Origin: Poa pratensis
Taxonomy: Eukaryota; Streptophyta; Magnoliopsida; Poales; Poaceae
Reading direction: 5' to 3'
DNA length: 64,000 nucleotides
NCBI GenBank assembly: GCA_947311845.1
Contig: CAMZMU010000048.1
Span: forward strand, 26,011,391 to 26,075,390
The notes under the pieces are model-generated. The model did no database searches and was not told the DNA's origin. It worked only from the letters and a program-made list of their open reading frames with translations. A program made the translations under genes and the position numbers. Shown piece by piece: positions 46,756 to 58,899 of the stretch (its first letter is position 1; the number at the start of each line of letters is the position of its first letter).

Positions 46756-47749
46756 GTGGCTGACTGGCAGTGAAATTTTGACAGAACATACCACATCGAC
46801 AAATAAAATGTCAAAAAGGATCATATGCAAAAAAATTGTCAAAAGGACCACGTGAGGCGTGGCGGCAGGCGTGCCAGGCGACACGTGGCGCCTGCCGCCA
46901 CGGACGGAGGCGACAGGAGAGGCCGCACAGGCGGCACGTTGCTGGATTCCCGGCGCGTGGAACGGAATCTCCTTTCGTGTGGGACCCAGCCGCCTGGCAC
47001 CCTGGCGGCATGCTGAGGTGGCGGATAGGCCGCTGGCGGCCTTTGCCATGCTGCCGACAGGCGCATGCAGAGGCGCAATCGACTGCGTCGGTGCACTGAT
47101 AAAGAAAATTCCTGATTAAAGTAGGATCGAATCAGTGCATGTAGAATCGAATCAGTGCTACTATTTAAAAAGAATCGAATCAGTGCAGGGAAATCAACGC
47201 GCGATTGATTTTTTTTAGAGTTAACACTGGACTTTATTACTGGATAATAGGTGGTACATTTACAAAGTCCGGTGGCAGCTGGACTTTATTACTGGATAAT
47301 AGGACGTCCTGATTAAAGGTTGCATGCATGTTACTGACCAACCACACATGACGTCCTACTCCTAGATGCATGCAACCTTTCGCCAGGTCTTCCCAGTAAC
47401 GCGTGATTGATTTCTGCGCCATTGATGCAGCTGTCGGACGCTGGGCCAAAGGCCGCCAGCGGCCTCCCCGCCAGCTAAACGTGCCGCCACTGGTCACGGC
47501 GGCTGGGTCCCGTCCGTCAGAATTTCCGTTGCAGCTGGTCTGGGAATCCGTTTCGCAGCAACGTGCCGCCAGCGGCCCAGGCGGCCTCTCCTGTCGCCTC
47601 CGTCCGTGGCGGCAGGTGCCACGTGTCGCCTGGCGCGTCTGCCGCCACGCCTCACGTGGTCCTTTTTGACAATTTTTTTTGCAGCTGGTCTTTTTTGACA
47701 TTTCATTTACCGATGTGGTCTGTTCTGTCAAAATTTCACTGGCAGTCTA
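46756..47749. mobile_element. Mutator-like foldback element with about 200-bp terminal inverted repeats
   Basis: The arms at about 46763-46980 and 47530-47746 are mutual inverted repeats. The left starts ACTGGCAGTGAAATTTTGAC; the right, reverse-complemented, starts ACTGCCAGTGAAATTTTGAC. Both continue through CCACGTGAGGCGTGGCGGCA and GGACGGAGGCGACAGGAGAG. A weak 9-bp flank match, CACAGTTGA (46747-46755) and CACGGTTAA (47750-47758), 7/9, is compatible with Mutator. The centre has short direct repeats (AATCGAATCAGTGC three times; CTGGACTTTATTACTGGATA twice) and no ORF. Confidence 0.65.
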
Positions 47750-47856
47750 CACGGTTAATGTAAGCATCAAGGGTGACGAATTTTATGCAAGAGCTTTGCG
47801 ACATAGCCAGAATATTTCTCATTCTCTCTCGAAGCACTTAAGTATCTAAAAACATA

Positions 47857-48169
47857 CTCCCTCCGTCCGCCAAAGAGTGGACGTTTAGGGTCCAGTGTTT
47901 TTCCGAAAATAAGTGTACGTCTGTGTTTGGGCTGGTTATTTTTGCATTTCTGCCCCTGGTAACGCCTCGAGCGTCACTACAGCTTAACAATCCAAATACG
48001 AGTCGTCCTCCCATTGGTAACTGTCGTTGCATGCACATTTATTCTCTCCAGGAATCAAAGCAGCGTCAAAGCTGGTGGCACCTTAATTGAGTGAGGGAAG
48101 GGTTCATTTGCAAAATGCTTAATTTGTCTTGGAATAGCCAAACGTACACTCTTCTACGGACGGAGGGAG
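47857..48169. mobile_element. Stowaway-type MITE (313 bp)
   Basis: The ends CTCCCTCCGTCCGCCAAAGA and CTTCTACGGACGGAGGGAG are inverted, with TA at 47855-47856 and 48170-48171. The arms extend inward (AAGAGTGGACGTTTAG and CAAACGTACACTCTT). Length is at the upper end for Stowaway. Confidence 0.85.
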
Positions 48170-48171
48170 TA

Positions 48172-51100
48172 TGCACCGCCGTATTGCACATATCCAGTTC
48201 CTAAGCCTGACAACCATACAAAAACCAGCTGCGTGCGGCCCAGGACTTACATCTTCCGTGGTCACAATCCTAGCTATGTTCTCTTTGCTTATATATTCCC
48301 TCCAATCTATAATAAATGTCGTTGATTTAGTACAACTAGATCAACAACACTAAATCAACAAACGAAATACCTTGATGGGCTTCTTCTCCTTTTGGCCCTT
48401 TTGTTGGTTAAATCCATAACTATTTTTCCCACGTAAAATAATTAAATATTGGGCACAATAATATTTTGTACACAACTCAGATAGAAACTCTCGACCTAAA
48501 GCACCACCAGATTCAACACAAAACAGCCTAAATTGTGAGAAGATAAACTCCCGTACATTCTAACTGCCTCTATAGAACGAAGCAAGGTTGTTCCGTCCAA
48601 CAAGTACGGTGGGAACCGAACACAGAATGTAGCCGTACATCTGATAAGGGGTGCGGGCGCAACTAATTGCGGAATATTCGCTCTCTCCACACCCTCCACA
48701 TAGGCAGGAATTCTTAAGGAAACATAATAAGGGAATCTTACTTGAAGCTTTCGTAGTGGACAAACCAAGGTGACATCTGTAATTAGGCTGACGACTTTGG
48801 GCGCCTGGAGTACAAAGGTGTACCTATCGCGCCGGCCATGTCTTGCGTATGTAAACGGAGATACCTCGACATCGACAGACTATATTCATTTTTTTTTAGA
48901 TAAAGGGAGCTTTATTACTTAAAAGGTTTATTACTATATTCATGCCTCCGCTGGATTGGATTATAGGAATGACTATCCGTGGCCAGTGCGTCTACCTTGT
49001 ACTAACTGCATAGAGGTGCACACACCGAATGTGAAGGGGATAAGAGAGAGAGTTCCACCAAGAGATTCCAACTTGGAAGGCCACCACATGAATCGACAGA
49101 CCATTGCAACCAACTGCCAAACAGAATCACAGGAATCACTCGCGATTCCATCAAGTTTACCCGGCGGCTCACGGCAGCCACCCAAGCAGCAACGCCATCA
49201 AGCAGCAGAGCCCAGGGGAGAAGAGAACGGTCTCAGCACGATAGCACGACGAACGCAACAATGGCAGCAGCTTGCACGCATGGCCGCCATGTTCCCGCGC
49301 GTCCCGGTCAGTCAAAAAAGACGCCGGGCAGCGACGTCATCTGTTCGTTATCTAATCAATGCGGCGATGTCCATTAGCTAGAAAACTACGTGCATTTTAG
49401 CATATATATGCATCAAGTTCGTTATCTAACTAATCAATGGAGAAAATGTCCATTTGCTAGACAGCTGCGGCCGGCAAAATTATGTTCATATGCTGTGTGT
49501 GATCCACTGATGTAGCAGCTGGGACCTTTCTTCACGGCTCTAGCTGCTCCATGTTGGGCCCCTCCTGTGGTCTTAATCGGTGCGTGATTGCTTCGTTCCA
49601 TGGAATTCTCGTTGGTTAGGCTGATCTGATGTTCGTTGCTAACAGTTAACCGTACCTAACTTGATGAATTTGGTTCAGATGCCAAGAGGGCCTGGTCCCT
49701 CCAATGCCGATTGATTAATGTGCAAAGGCCGCTTTGATGTTCGTGCTATGGTGTTCTGCACATCGGTGGCGAACCCAAGGCGATGACCCTCAGCCCCTCC
49801 TTCGCCTCGCCTCCTCCTTGTCGTCGTCGTTGCTGGTATCACCGTCGGGCTATGTGGTTCAAATGGCTAGAGGACATGGTCCCTCCAAGCAAACTGATTA
49901 ATGTGTATAGATTTCTTTCACATAGATGGTGAGCCCTATTCTTCGTGCCTGGTGGTTCTGATCGAGCCCGGTGGGGCAGCGTGGGCCAGCGCGATACTCC
50001 GCCACGCCAAGTATGGCCGTTTGGTAGGGTGGGTGGGAGGAGCAGTGTCACCAAATCTGGCTGGGTAGTGGGATTTAATTTTTTTTAAAGTTTTCACTAA
50101 TAGTGTGCAAAAAAATTATTTTCAAAAAATATTACGCCCGTCCCTCGGTGGGTTGACTCACCTCGTGTGTATTCCCACCCACTGCATGCCTAAGTTTGGG
50201 CTCTCTTGTTTCCTCGTGCTATGTTGTGCTTTATTTTGGGCCTTGAAGGACTCCGGCGAGGGTATAGCGACTTCTACTAGCATCACCGTGGAGGGTTCTA
50301 CTAGTTTTCGACTACGCACTATGTTGTGCTTCATGCCTAGGAGATTGAGGTCACAATACCCCTGTCCTTGTGGCGACGATCGCCCTTGGGCATAAACCAG
50401 GTTCAACTCTGTTTTTCTCTCTTCATTCCGTCCACTTGGATTCCCCTGGATCCAACGATAAAATGGTCCTTTGTCCGGTTCGTTCTTAGTGGTCTACCAC
50501 TTGCGGTGTGGCCATATGCTATTATATAATTCCTCCCTAAGGTTTCTACAACTCCATTTTTTTGGTCTCCGCTTCGTTTATGAAGATTCTTTGTTCGCCG
50601 CCTGACTACCTAGGGGGGTAGTTTGGTTCATGTTGGAACTAGGAGTCAGGTCGGTTGCTGCGATGGGGAGAGGTGTTCGCTCGTATCGGGTGAAAACCTT
50701 ATGTCCATCCGACAACAACGACGTCATTCAACGTTGTTCCCTCCAAAGAGGTGTTGTCATGAAATCTTTCCGCTCTTCCACATCATGGTATTGTCGATTG
50801 TGCTTCGGTGTCATTCTCTACTTTGAGGCGTTGCTCTGGAGCATTTGACCTATGCCAGTCTATCCTTATTTTGCGAGGCATGTGGTCATCATGGCTGGTG
50901 GTTCAAGGCTTGTGAAGACGGTAGGACGAGAATCACAATGATTGTTGGGTCATGATCCGGCAAACGTATCATGCTTAATGAATCGAAGGACGATGACGAC
51001 TTCAAGCCATGGACGATTCTTATTATTTTTCTTTGCTTGTGGTAGTCATTCCTCTCATTGTTTTGGTGTTTTTTTTTCTCTCCTTTTTAGGAGGTATTAT

Positions 51101-51606
51101 TATAATTGTTTTCAGGGAAGCTATTATTATAAGTTGGTAACCTCAACATCTATCATCAGTTATACTCATGCCCATTTGAGATATTATTACTTTAAAACTA
51201 GGCTCATCGCAGGTCTTTTCTCTAAACAAAATTGGTCTTGCTATATATCTGTTTTCATGGAACAAGACAACATGTACTTATGACAATTTTTTTGGAAGAC
51301 ATGTTTGCTAGATTCACACTTTTATCATTTTTGTGTAGCCTATAATATGGAGTATTTCATATTGATTAAACTACACGTTGTATTATACATCCTTGACTAC
51401 ATCCACGAGTTTTTTTTTCTGAAAGTTGGAAATATGACTTTCAAAAATTTGAAAATAAAGGGCTTCCTGGGCTCAGCCTCCATTTGGAGTTTCCCCATAA
51501 ACAAAACACTTATATAGCTAGTCCGACAAATAACTCGCAAAGTTTGATCAAGTGTGGTCACGAACTAAATCATGCTTTTAGCATGTGCAAAGGACACGCA
51601 TGAAAG
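48172..51606. other. 3.4-kb unassigned intergenic DNA
   Basis: No supportable gene. A partial MITE-like foldback lies at about 48290-48360 (CCCTCCAATCTATAATAAATG, then GATTTAGT...ACTAAATC). A T-run with AGATAAAGGGAGCTTTATTA at about 48890-48920 resembles retroelement 3' tails. 49150-49330 is GC-richer but has no recognisable product. 49500-51300 has leader-like wording and many short frames, none with a known domain. Confidence 0.35.
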
Positions 51607-51608
51607 TA

Positions 51609-52937
51609 CTCCCTCTGTTCACAATATAAGGGCCACTTCTTTTGGGCTTCTGCTTATGCATAAGCCTGCTTATGGATTCCGGTGGGTAGAAACTGCGGTG
51701 GGTAGAAACTCCGAGAAACTAAAGGGAGACTTCTTTTGGGATTATCCTATTTTGGCTTATTTGATATGATGAGTTGTGAGATGTTCGTTATGCCCCTGAA
51801 TTTAATATGTGCACTTAATAAAGCGATGTTAAGCTAATTTTTAATAGAAAATGAGTTAGAAATAAATAAAAAATAATATGAAAAGGTACATGACAATAAA
51901 AATGATGTCCATGAGTTTCAACAATATAACCATTCATCATGCGTGTAATTAGCCCAACGGTCTCACAATGTAGACTACTAGTCGAAATAATAAAATCCTA
52001 CATCAATAAAAAATACCATATAGTATCATCATTTACTCTAGTTTTGATGTATATAAAGTTTGAGCAATGAAATATACTAAATAAGCAACATTTAGTCTAT
52101 TTTTCTTTAGTTTTTCTCTGTACAAAAAATTCCAGGAAACAAATACACGAAATACACAAAAATTTCCAGCAAACGGTCACGTACGCGGCGAGGAGCATGA
52201 TGGGGGCGGGCCACGTCACAGAATTCAATTGGGGGTCGATCTGCCGAGGGAGGTTGCTGCCGGCTCGCTGGTTCAATGGTGCGTACGAGCTCGAGGTCGC
52301 CGTTCTTGGTGCGGCCGAGCTCGAGGTCGCCGGCCTTGCTACGGACGAACTCGAGGAGACGCTGGCGGCGGCCAAACTTCGGGGCGAAGCGGAGCTTATG
52401 CGTCGGGGCGGAGCAGGATTGGGGCCGGAGCAACGGTATACGGCGGCGCAAGGGCGAGATCTAACGAGGATGCGGGGGTGGGTGAGCGGCGGTGGCGGGC
52501 TGAGCAACCGCCGGCGGGGTGGGTGTGGAGATCGGGGTCGACTGGTCGAGTCGTGGCCTCGTGGGGAAGGAGAGGAAAACAGGGAGGAGTTTTCTTTTTT
52601 TTCCGCTCGTTTCGCTCCTTAGTAAATTGACTGGTTCGACGTAATTTCGTGGGGTGGCAGTCTCGACGTAATTTCTCCAAACGACATGTCCTATCTCTGG
52701 TAACCTTTCGCTCCCGGAGTCCAGAAGCTCGGGAAACCGCTCCCTCCCAGTTTCTGTGTTTACGAAGGAAAGACGCTTCTCGGTGGAAATAAGCAGCCTG
52801 GAAGCTACACACTTCTTTTCCGCTTATGCTTCCTGGGACCTAGAAACTCCTCCAGAAGCTAAAAAGAAGTGGCTCTAAGACGTTTTGCTAAGATAGAACA
52901 AGTTGCCAAAACGTTTTATATTGTGAGACGAAGGGAG
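51609..52937. mobile_element. Stowaway MITE split by a nested hAT-like element
   Basis: The outer ends CTCCCTCTGTTCACAATATA and TATATTGTGAGACGAAGGGAG are inverted and bordered by TA (51607-51608, 52938-52939). The inner sequence starts at about 51630 with GGCCACTTCTTTTGGGCTTC and ends at about 52877 with the inverse (AAAAAGAAGTGGCT), a second element inserted near the left end of the MITE. Its centre (52190-52620) is GC-rich with GAGCTCGAGGTCGCC repeats and unconvincing frames. The nested element's target duplication is not clear, so its superfamily is tentative. Confidence 0.6.
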
Positions 52938-53111
52938 TATGTGTTTGCGTGAGCGTGATGTTAGTGAGCTGTTAGAGCGCGGAGCGATGTGCACAGTGAG
53001 CGAGTGAGAGAGCGATGTACATTTTTCTCTTACTTCTTTTTGCTGTAATACTTTTCTTGTACTAAAACAAGCACCATGACTAACTTCGGTGCTCAAACCT
53101 AGCCTGGCTTC

Positions 53112-53118
53112 TATATAA
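53112..53118 (+). promoter_or_regulatory. TATA box of the cysteine protease gene
   Basis: TATATAA in the context GGCTTCTATATAAACCCC, 106 bases before the ATG at 53224, giving a leader of roughly 75-80 bases, normal for a plant gene. No other TATA-like word is as well placed. Confidence 0.7.
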
Positions 53119-53223
53119 ACCCCGTCCTCCTTTGAAGCATTTGGCCAAGCAAGAAGTTGCTTAAGCAACACGTTACACGTAGCAAGCTAGCACTCAGTAG
53201 ACTTGCACTTGCAAATCCAAAGT

Positions 53224-54663
53224 ATGTCTCTGTCCACAATAATCCTCGCCGTTCTTGCCGTGAGCATGGCCGGCGCCGCTCAGCTTGTGCTGGCGGCTCG
53301 GGAGCTCGCTGGCGAGAACGCGCTGGCCGTCGACGCAGCTATGGTGTCGAGGCACGAGGAGTGGATGGTGGAGCACGGGCGCACCTACGCGGACGAGGAG
53401 GAGAAGGCGCGGCGGCTGGAGGTATTCCGGGCCAACGCCAAGCTCATCGACTCGTTTAACGCCGCAGGGGAGAACAGCCACCGGCTGGCCACCAACAGGT
53501 TCGCCGACCTCACTGACGAGGAGTTCCGCGCGGCGAGGACCGGGCTCCAGCTTCCGTCCGGCGTCGCCGACGTCGCGGGGAGGGGCGGGTTCAGGTACGA
53601 GAACTTCAGCCTGGCTGACGCGGCGGGGAGCGTGGACTGGAGGGCCATGGGCGCCGTCACCGGCGTCAAGGACCAAGGCTCTTGCGGTACGTACGATCCA
53701 ACAACGGCAGGAACAGTACTGTGTTCATGCCTACAGAATATTGCACGTACATGCATGAAAAATTACTATTTTGAACCCCCCAAAAAATGAGGTCCTTAAA
53801 AATTGTAAATTTTGCGAGTGACACGTATGAGCCTTCGGTCAAACGGAAAAATAAACATAGAGTACAACGGGGAAAAAATGACGTGAGATTTACCGGGATG
53901 ACCATTGACCAGAGTCTACAGAGCAGTCATGCATGCATGCGTAAAGGTCAAAATTAACTTTCCTTCAATAATTGGAGCATCATTTGTGTCCATTTTCGAC
54001 ATGTCCTAAATTAACAGCTCTGTTTATTCATTCAATCCAATGACTTGGGGGACATGACACATGAGTACATGACACGCAGGTTGCTGCTGGGCGTTCTCGG
54101 CGGTGGCGGCGGTGGAAGGTCTGACCAAGATCCGGACTGGGCGGCTGGTATCGCTGTCGGAGCAGCAGCTAGTGGACTGCGACGTCAACGGCGAGGACCA
54201 GGGCTGCGAGGGCGGCCTCATGGACAACGCCTTCCAGTACATGGCCCGCCACGGCGGCCTCGCCGCGGAGTCCTCCTACCCGTACCGCGCCACGGACGGT
54301 TCCTGCCGTCGCCCGGGTTCGGCTGCCGCGTCCATCCGGGGCTACGAGGACGTGCCGGAGAACGACGAGGAGGCGCTGGCGGCGGCCGTGGCGCATCAGC
54401 CCGTGTCCGTGGCCATCAACGGCGGCGACTACGTGTTCCGGTTCTACGACAGCGGCGTGCTTGGCGGGTCCGGTTGCGGCACGGAGCTGAACCACGCCAT
54501 CACGGCGGTCGGGTACGGCACGGCGAGCGACGGCAGCAAGTACTGGCTGATGAAGAACTCGTGGGGCGCGTCGTGGGGCGAGGGCGGCTACGTCAGGATC
54601 CACCGTGGCGTCCGCGGCGAGGGCGTCTGCGGCCTCGCCAAGCTCGCGTCCTACCCTGTCTAG
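53224..54663 (+). CDS. papain-like cysteine protease (C1A, SAG12/SAG39-like), two exons
   Basis: Exons 53224-53686 and 54080-54663, GT-AG intron of 393 nt splitting a Gly codon; 348 residues. The ATG was chosen because it opens a signal peptide (residues 1-24, IILAVLAVSMAGAAQLVLA). An I29 inhibitor prodomain follows (about 43-103, ERFNIN-like EEKARRLEVFRANAKLI and NRFADLTDEEF). Mature papain fold: GSCGCCWAFS with catalytic Cys157, oxyanion-region Gln151, LSEQQLVDCD, GCEGGLMDNAF, catalytic His293 in LNHAITAVGYG and Asn314 in KNSWGASWGEGGY. All catalytic residues and disulphide cysteines are present, so the enzyme should be active. It would enter the secretory route to the vacuole or apoplast and be activated by prodomain removal. 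Relatives act in senescence and protein turnover. Codons are strongly GC3-biased, as in many grass genes. Confidence 0.95.
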
Positions 54664-54975
54664 CTAGCTAGTTCAGTACACGTCACTAGCTGGCTACGCA
54701 TGGCTAGTGTTTGGTTCGGTACCGTGACGCACCTATAGCTTATTCGATCCATCAAACTAGATCGATATTCTAAAAAATATAATTAGGCGTGTATACTTGT
54801 ATAGTTTGGATAATTAGGGCCTCCGGGGTAAAGAGAGGGGTCCATGGCCACAAGGACGGCTCAAGCAGCAGTGGCCGCGTGTGTGTATATCATGAAACCA
54901 TGATGAAATTGTACATATTGGATTGTAACTACTGAACTGAAGTGTATATAAAGATGTATGGATACATATTGTATA

Positions 54976-55120
54976 CTTTCTCTGTTCCAAATATAATATG
55001 TTTTAGATATATTATATACGGATTACATACGGATAGAAATGAGTGATTCTACACAGTAATACGCGTCTAGATACATCCGTATCAGGAAAATATTAGTAAA
55101 ACATCTTATACTAAAATATG
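54976..55120. mobile_element. degenerate Stowaway MITE downstream of the protease gene
   Basis: The left end CTTTCTCTGTTCCAAATATA follows TA (54974-54975). The right side has the partly matching AAAACATCTTATACTAAAAT, and the core (GATTACATACGGATAGAAATGAGTG) is the typical Thalos/Hades-like filling. The right terminus is decayed. Confidence 0.7.
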
Positions 55121-56792
55121 TATTTCACTATACATATACTGCTCCATTGCTCGCTTGGCATACTGTACGTCAATCATATGTTCACACAAAAAACAATCCC
55201 CCATGTAAATATACTTGGTTTATCCGGCGCTTTCACCGTACGTTGTGCCGTGATTGTGCCGGCGCACCCTTGAGTACATCCAGAAACGACTTTATCAGCT
55301 GGATATAACGTGTGAACCTTCAGCTCCTAGCAGCTAGCCTAGCGCTAAGTCGAAGTCGAACATGTTCCCGTCATGGTATTTGTGTGTATGATCGACATCC
55401 AGACGTCGCGGGAGGACAAGGAACGTAGCTCTCTGCCATTAAAAAAGCTTCATATTCCGTTTCTCGACACTACTAGAAATCCTCATATTTCCGACGGTGA
55501 AATCTTATACCCGACGGCCCGTCGGCTAATACTCTAATAACCGACGGTGGCGTTGATAGCCGACGGTGATTCGTTTCCCCTCGGTTATGAGCTCTAATAA
55601 CCGACGGTACATCTAATTTTCCGACGGGGATAAACTAACTCTCGGCTAACTTAACTCATACCCGACGGTGAATTTGAGTACCCGACGGCTGACATCTTAC
55701 GGTCGGGTATTACATCGTATAACCGACGGGTAATACGTGCCCGTCGGTTATGAAGCGAAATGACCGACGGGCTAAATCTAGCCGTCGGTTACATGTCACA
55801 TAACCGACGGGGAATAGTAATAGCCGACGGTGGACAGTACCCTCGGCTATATGTTTCAGTGGTTAATTTGACTCAGCTAATTATTAGGGTTGGTGAGATC
55901 ATGCAACATATTGAGAATAAGAAACAATCCAACTAATTTGGAATTAATCGATGTATCAACTCATTCATGTACACAACAGTGTCTTTAATTTGTTGTTACA
56001 TGATAGAGAAAGCTAGCTCAATCATGAATATATTTCGAAGTCGATCCAGATAGCTATAGGAAACGTGTTTATTTCAAATCAATCGATAAAAAATACGAAG
56101 AAAGAGAAAGAATTAACTTACTAAATATGAGCCACCCATTGTTAGGCAAGTTCAACCAGTAAAGTTGTGATAGGATATACTACAAAGCAAGATCAATAGC
56201 TACTAGAACAAATACAAATATGCTCTTAATTAATTCGACCGCTCTTCTCACTCTCTATTTGTCGGCTTGTCGGTAGGGAGGAGCATATAAATGTCCGTGT
56301 GGTAGATTTAGTTTTGGTTTAGCTTGTTTTTGCGTGGAATATGTCTTCGACCAACGTCATGGCGCCATGCATGGTTGGGATAGGATATATACATATACAT
56401 ATATATATGTAGTCAGATGTCTTTGATGAGTGGAAATATCGACCATGGAGGCAGAACGACTAACATATAGCGGACAACGGAAATTTAGTTTGGTTATCTT
56501 ATCGTTTCACATGGTCGAATGTAGATGAAGCCGAGATTCATTGGGCAGGGGAAGATCCTTGGCCGATTAGCCACAAATTAAGTCCTTAACTGAGTAGTTC
56601 TTGGATTGACAAAGCGGCTTTGCCTACCTTCGATGGCGAGTTCTAGTTCCACGGAGCGATGACAAGTCTCTTCCTTTTTTGGTGCACTCCTACGCTGACG
56701 CGACTTAGCGACAAGCGCCCCATATTTTGTGTTTTTCTTTATTTATTGGAGCCTTTTTGCAAGGTTGAACATAACAACTAGGTTATAGATGT

Positions 56793-56940
56793 CGGCGTCG
56801 TTCCAAATTATAAGATGGTTTATAGATATTTTATTATGAATAATTATGGAGTAAAATGAGTGAATCTACGAATTCAAACGCGTCTAGTACATCCAAATCA
56901 AAAAAGTAAAACATCTGATATTTTAGAAACTAAGAGGCAG
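56793..56940. mobile_element. degenerate Stowaway MITE inside the CACTA element
   Basis: GTTCCAAATTATAAGATGG near the left and AAAACATCTGATATTTTAGA near the right are imperfect inverses. The core has GGAGTAAAATGAGTGAATCTAC. The outer CTCCCTC ends are eroded. Confidence 0.6.
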
Positions 56941-57770
56941 TACAGTTTTTTTGGTGAGCTGAGCTCTTTTTGAGAAATTGACACTTGATTGTACTCTAAA
57001 AAGATAAAGACGACTGGACAGATTTCTACATGTACTGAGTCATGTGTCCCTTTCACCTAAAAAAAATAGTACCCTCACCTTCGATTCCCCAATAGCTCAC
57101 CTTCCGTCCTTCCCCATCCTCACTCAGTCGCTCTCACTCACGGAAGTCCCAGATGCATTTTCTCTCACTTCCGATTCCCTTTCTCACTATCACTCACGGC
57201 GGTGGCTAGATGCATCGGAGCATCTCCTCAGCTCGTTCACGTCAGTACGGACGGACGCCTTCTCACTAATAATCATCGGAAGCTGGGGCTGGCCGTATAT
57301 GGGGAGGAACCTGCAAGCGTCGATTTGGCGCTGACTTCCTCGACACTGTCCAGACGCGCCACGAGCACGATTCAATCGACAGGTCCGTACACAATCTGCT
57401 TTGCTGCCCTATGATGGCGTTTGAAAATGCTTTTTATTTCCTCTTTTGGGAGTATTTGATGCAAACAATTCTGGAGAATGATTTTTTGAGCAATTACTTA
57501 ACCAATGCGAACAGAGTCAATCTGTTGCAAAATTAAGATCAGTACGTGATCTAGACTATGCAATATCTTGTAGCAATTTATATTTATTTATTTTGCTATA
57601 ATTCCAAGCGAACCTGGGTCGTGGGCCTTTCAGTAGTGCCCGCGTTGGACTCATGCCTAAGTTGGGCGGCATATTTTCGGAGATTTGGCGCTTATTTCGT
57701 GGCGCGCACACCAAAATAATCGCGCGCGCCCGCGCACCACGATCCCAACTATATCAGAAAACTGCCGTAG

Positions 57771-58899
57771 TATCCGGCTCCCCCCCATCCGAAAAAGGCA
57801 CATGGAGAAAACTGGGAAAAGGAACACCCGGAATTAGACCCACAGATCATCTATGAAGCGGCAGGTAGAATGCCACATGGCAGGCTGGGAGTCGGCAACG
57901 AGTTGTTTACTAAAGCTGAGAAGTCCAAGATTAAGTCTAGAAGGCCGCTTGTCTCACAGCCGGTGCCGTCAGCTAGGGAGGTCCGTCTAGAAAGAGAAAA
58001 CGAGCATTTGCGCCGGGAGAACAAGCGTTTTCGAGGCATTGAGCTGGTTGTACGGGTAATATATCATTCTCTTGTAAATTGCAGTATATGCGTGATATGG
58101 GGCTATGCTGACTTGATGACCTTTGTAGTCTTTGGCCGAGAAAGGAGGAGTGGACTATGATGACATAATGCAATCTGCTGATTTGGTAAGTTTGACACAT
58201 CTTGCTGGTATGCTTGCAGCAATAAAACTATAGAGTAATGCATCTTTTGTGTTATATATAGGCCACATCGGATTCTGAAGTTGGATGTGGAACGAGAAGA
58301 GATGCTGATCGTCAACAGGAATCTGAAAAGGTTAGTTTGATTCAGATTCCTTTCTAGCTGGTTATTTTTGTTGACAATTTGCACTAGGATGCTTTTTCCG
58401 AACTTCTTTGGATCACTTTTTCTATAAATGTTCAGATTCATCGGAATGCTTTCTAGTTTCATCATGTAGTGTTTGACAACATTTTTGAAACAAGTTCCCA
58501 GGACTTAGTTCACTTATTTACTAAACAAACAACAGAAACTTCTTGATACAATACCGTACAGATAAACTTCAATCAAGGTCCCATGTGTTAGTTTACTCAT
58601 TTTGCCTACAACACTAGTTTAGTACTGCTACACTTGTTTTGTAGTATTTGTGCATTATTAGCAGCCATCTTACAACTAAATTTATCATTTCTTAGGGAAT
58701 GGGAAGCAATACTAGAGGAAGTCCTAGTCTTGAGAAGAATGATGGTACTGATGATGATGCGGACGACTTCGACTTCTACGACAATGGGGGAGATTATGAA
58801 GGCTACGGTTATGGTGAGGATGGTGATGATGGCTATGGCTACAACCACGACAATGAGCACTATAATCAAGATTATAGTAACTATGGTGATGATTATTGA
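57771..58899 (+). CDS. spliced CACTA-borne ORF (Ptta/En/Spm-type C-terminal part)
   Basis: Open exons 57771-58055, 58129-58185, 58262-58330 and 58696-58899, all GT-AG and phase 0. The product runs HGENWEKEHPELDPQIIYEA, GRMPHGRLGVGNELF, then a coiled coil (EVRLERENEHLRRENKRFRG), SLAEKGGVDYDDIMQSADL, and a Gly/Tyr/Asp-rich tail (DDFDFYDNGGDYEGYGYGED) ending GDDY. The PHGR and following coiled-coil layout is that of plant Ptta/En/Spm-type transposon proteins. The upstream exons are not resolved: a stop (57768-57770) closes the frame, so the 5' part is missing or frameshifted. The acidic Tyr-rich tail is unusual. Confidence 0.6.

Noticed and set aside
52197..52630. GC-rich overlapping frames as a gene
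   Set aside because: They lie inside a nested DNA transposon, are open in several frames because of GC content, and contain short DNA repeats rather than a protein domain.
53285..53758. Alternative-frame and antisense ORFs over the cysteine protease
   Set aside because: Shadows of a GC3-rich coding exon; only the frame from 53224 has the signal peptide, I29 and papain motifs.
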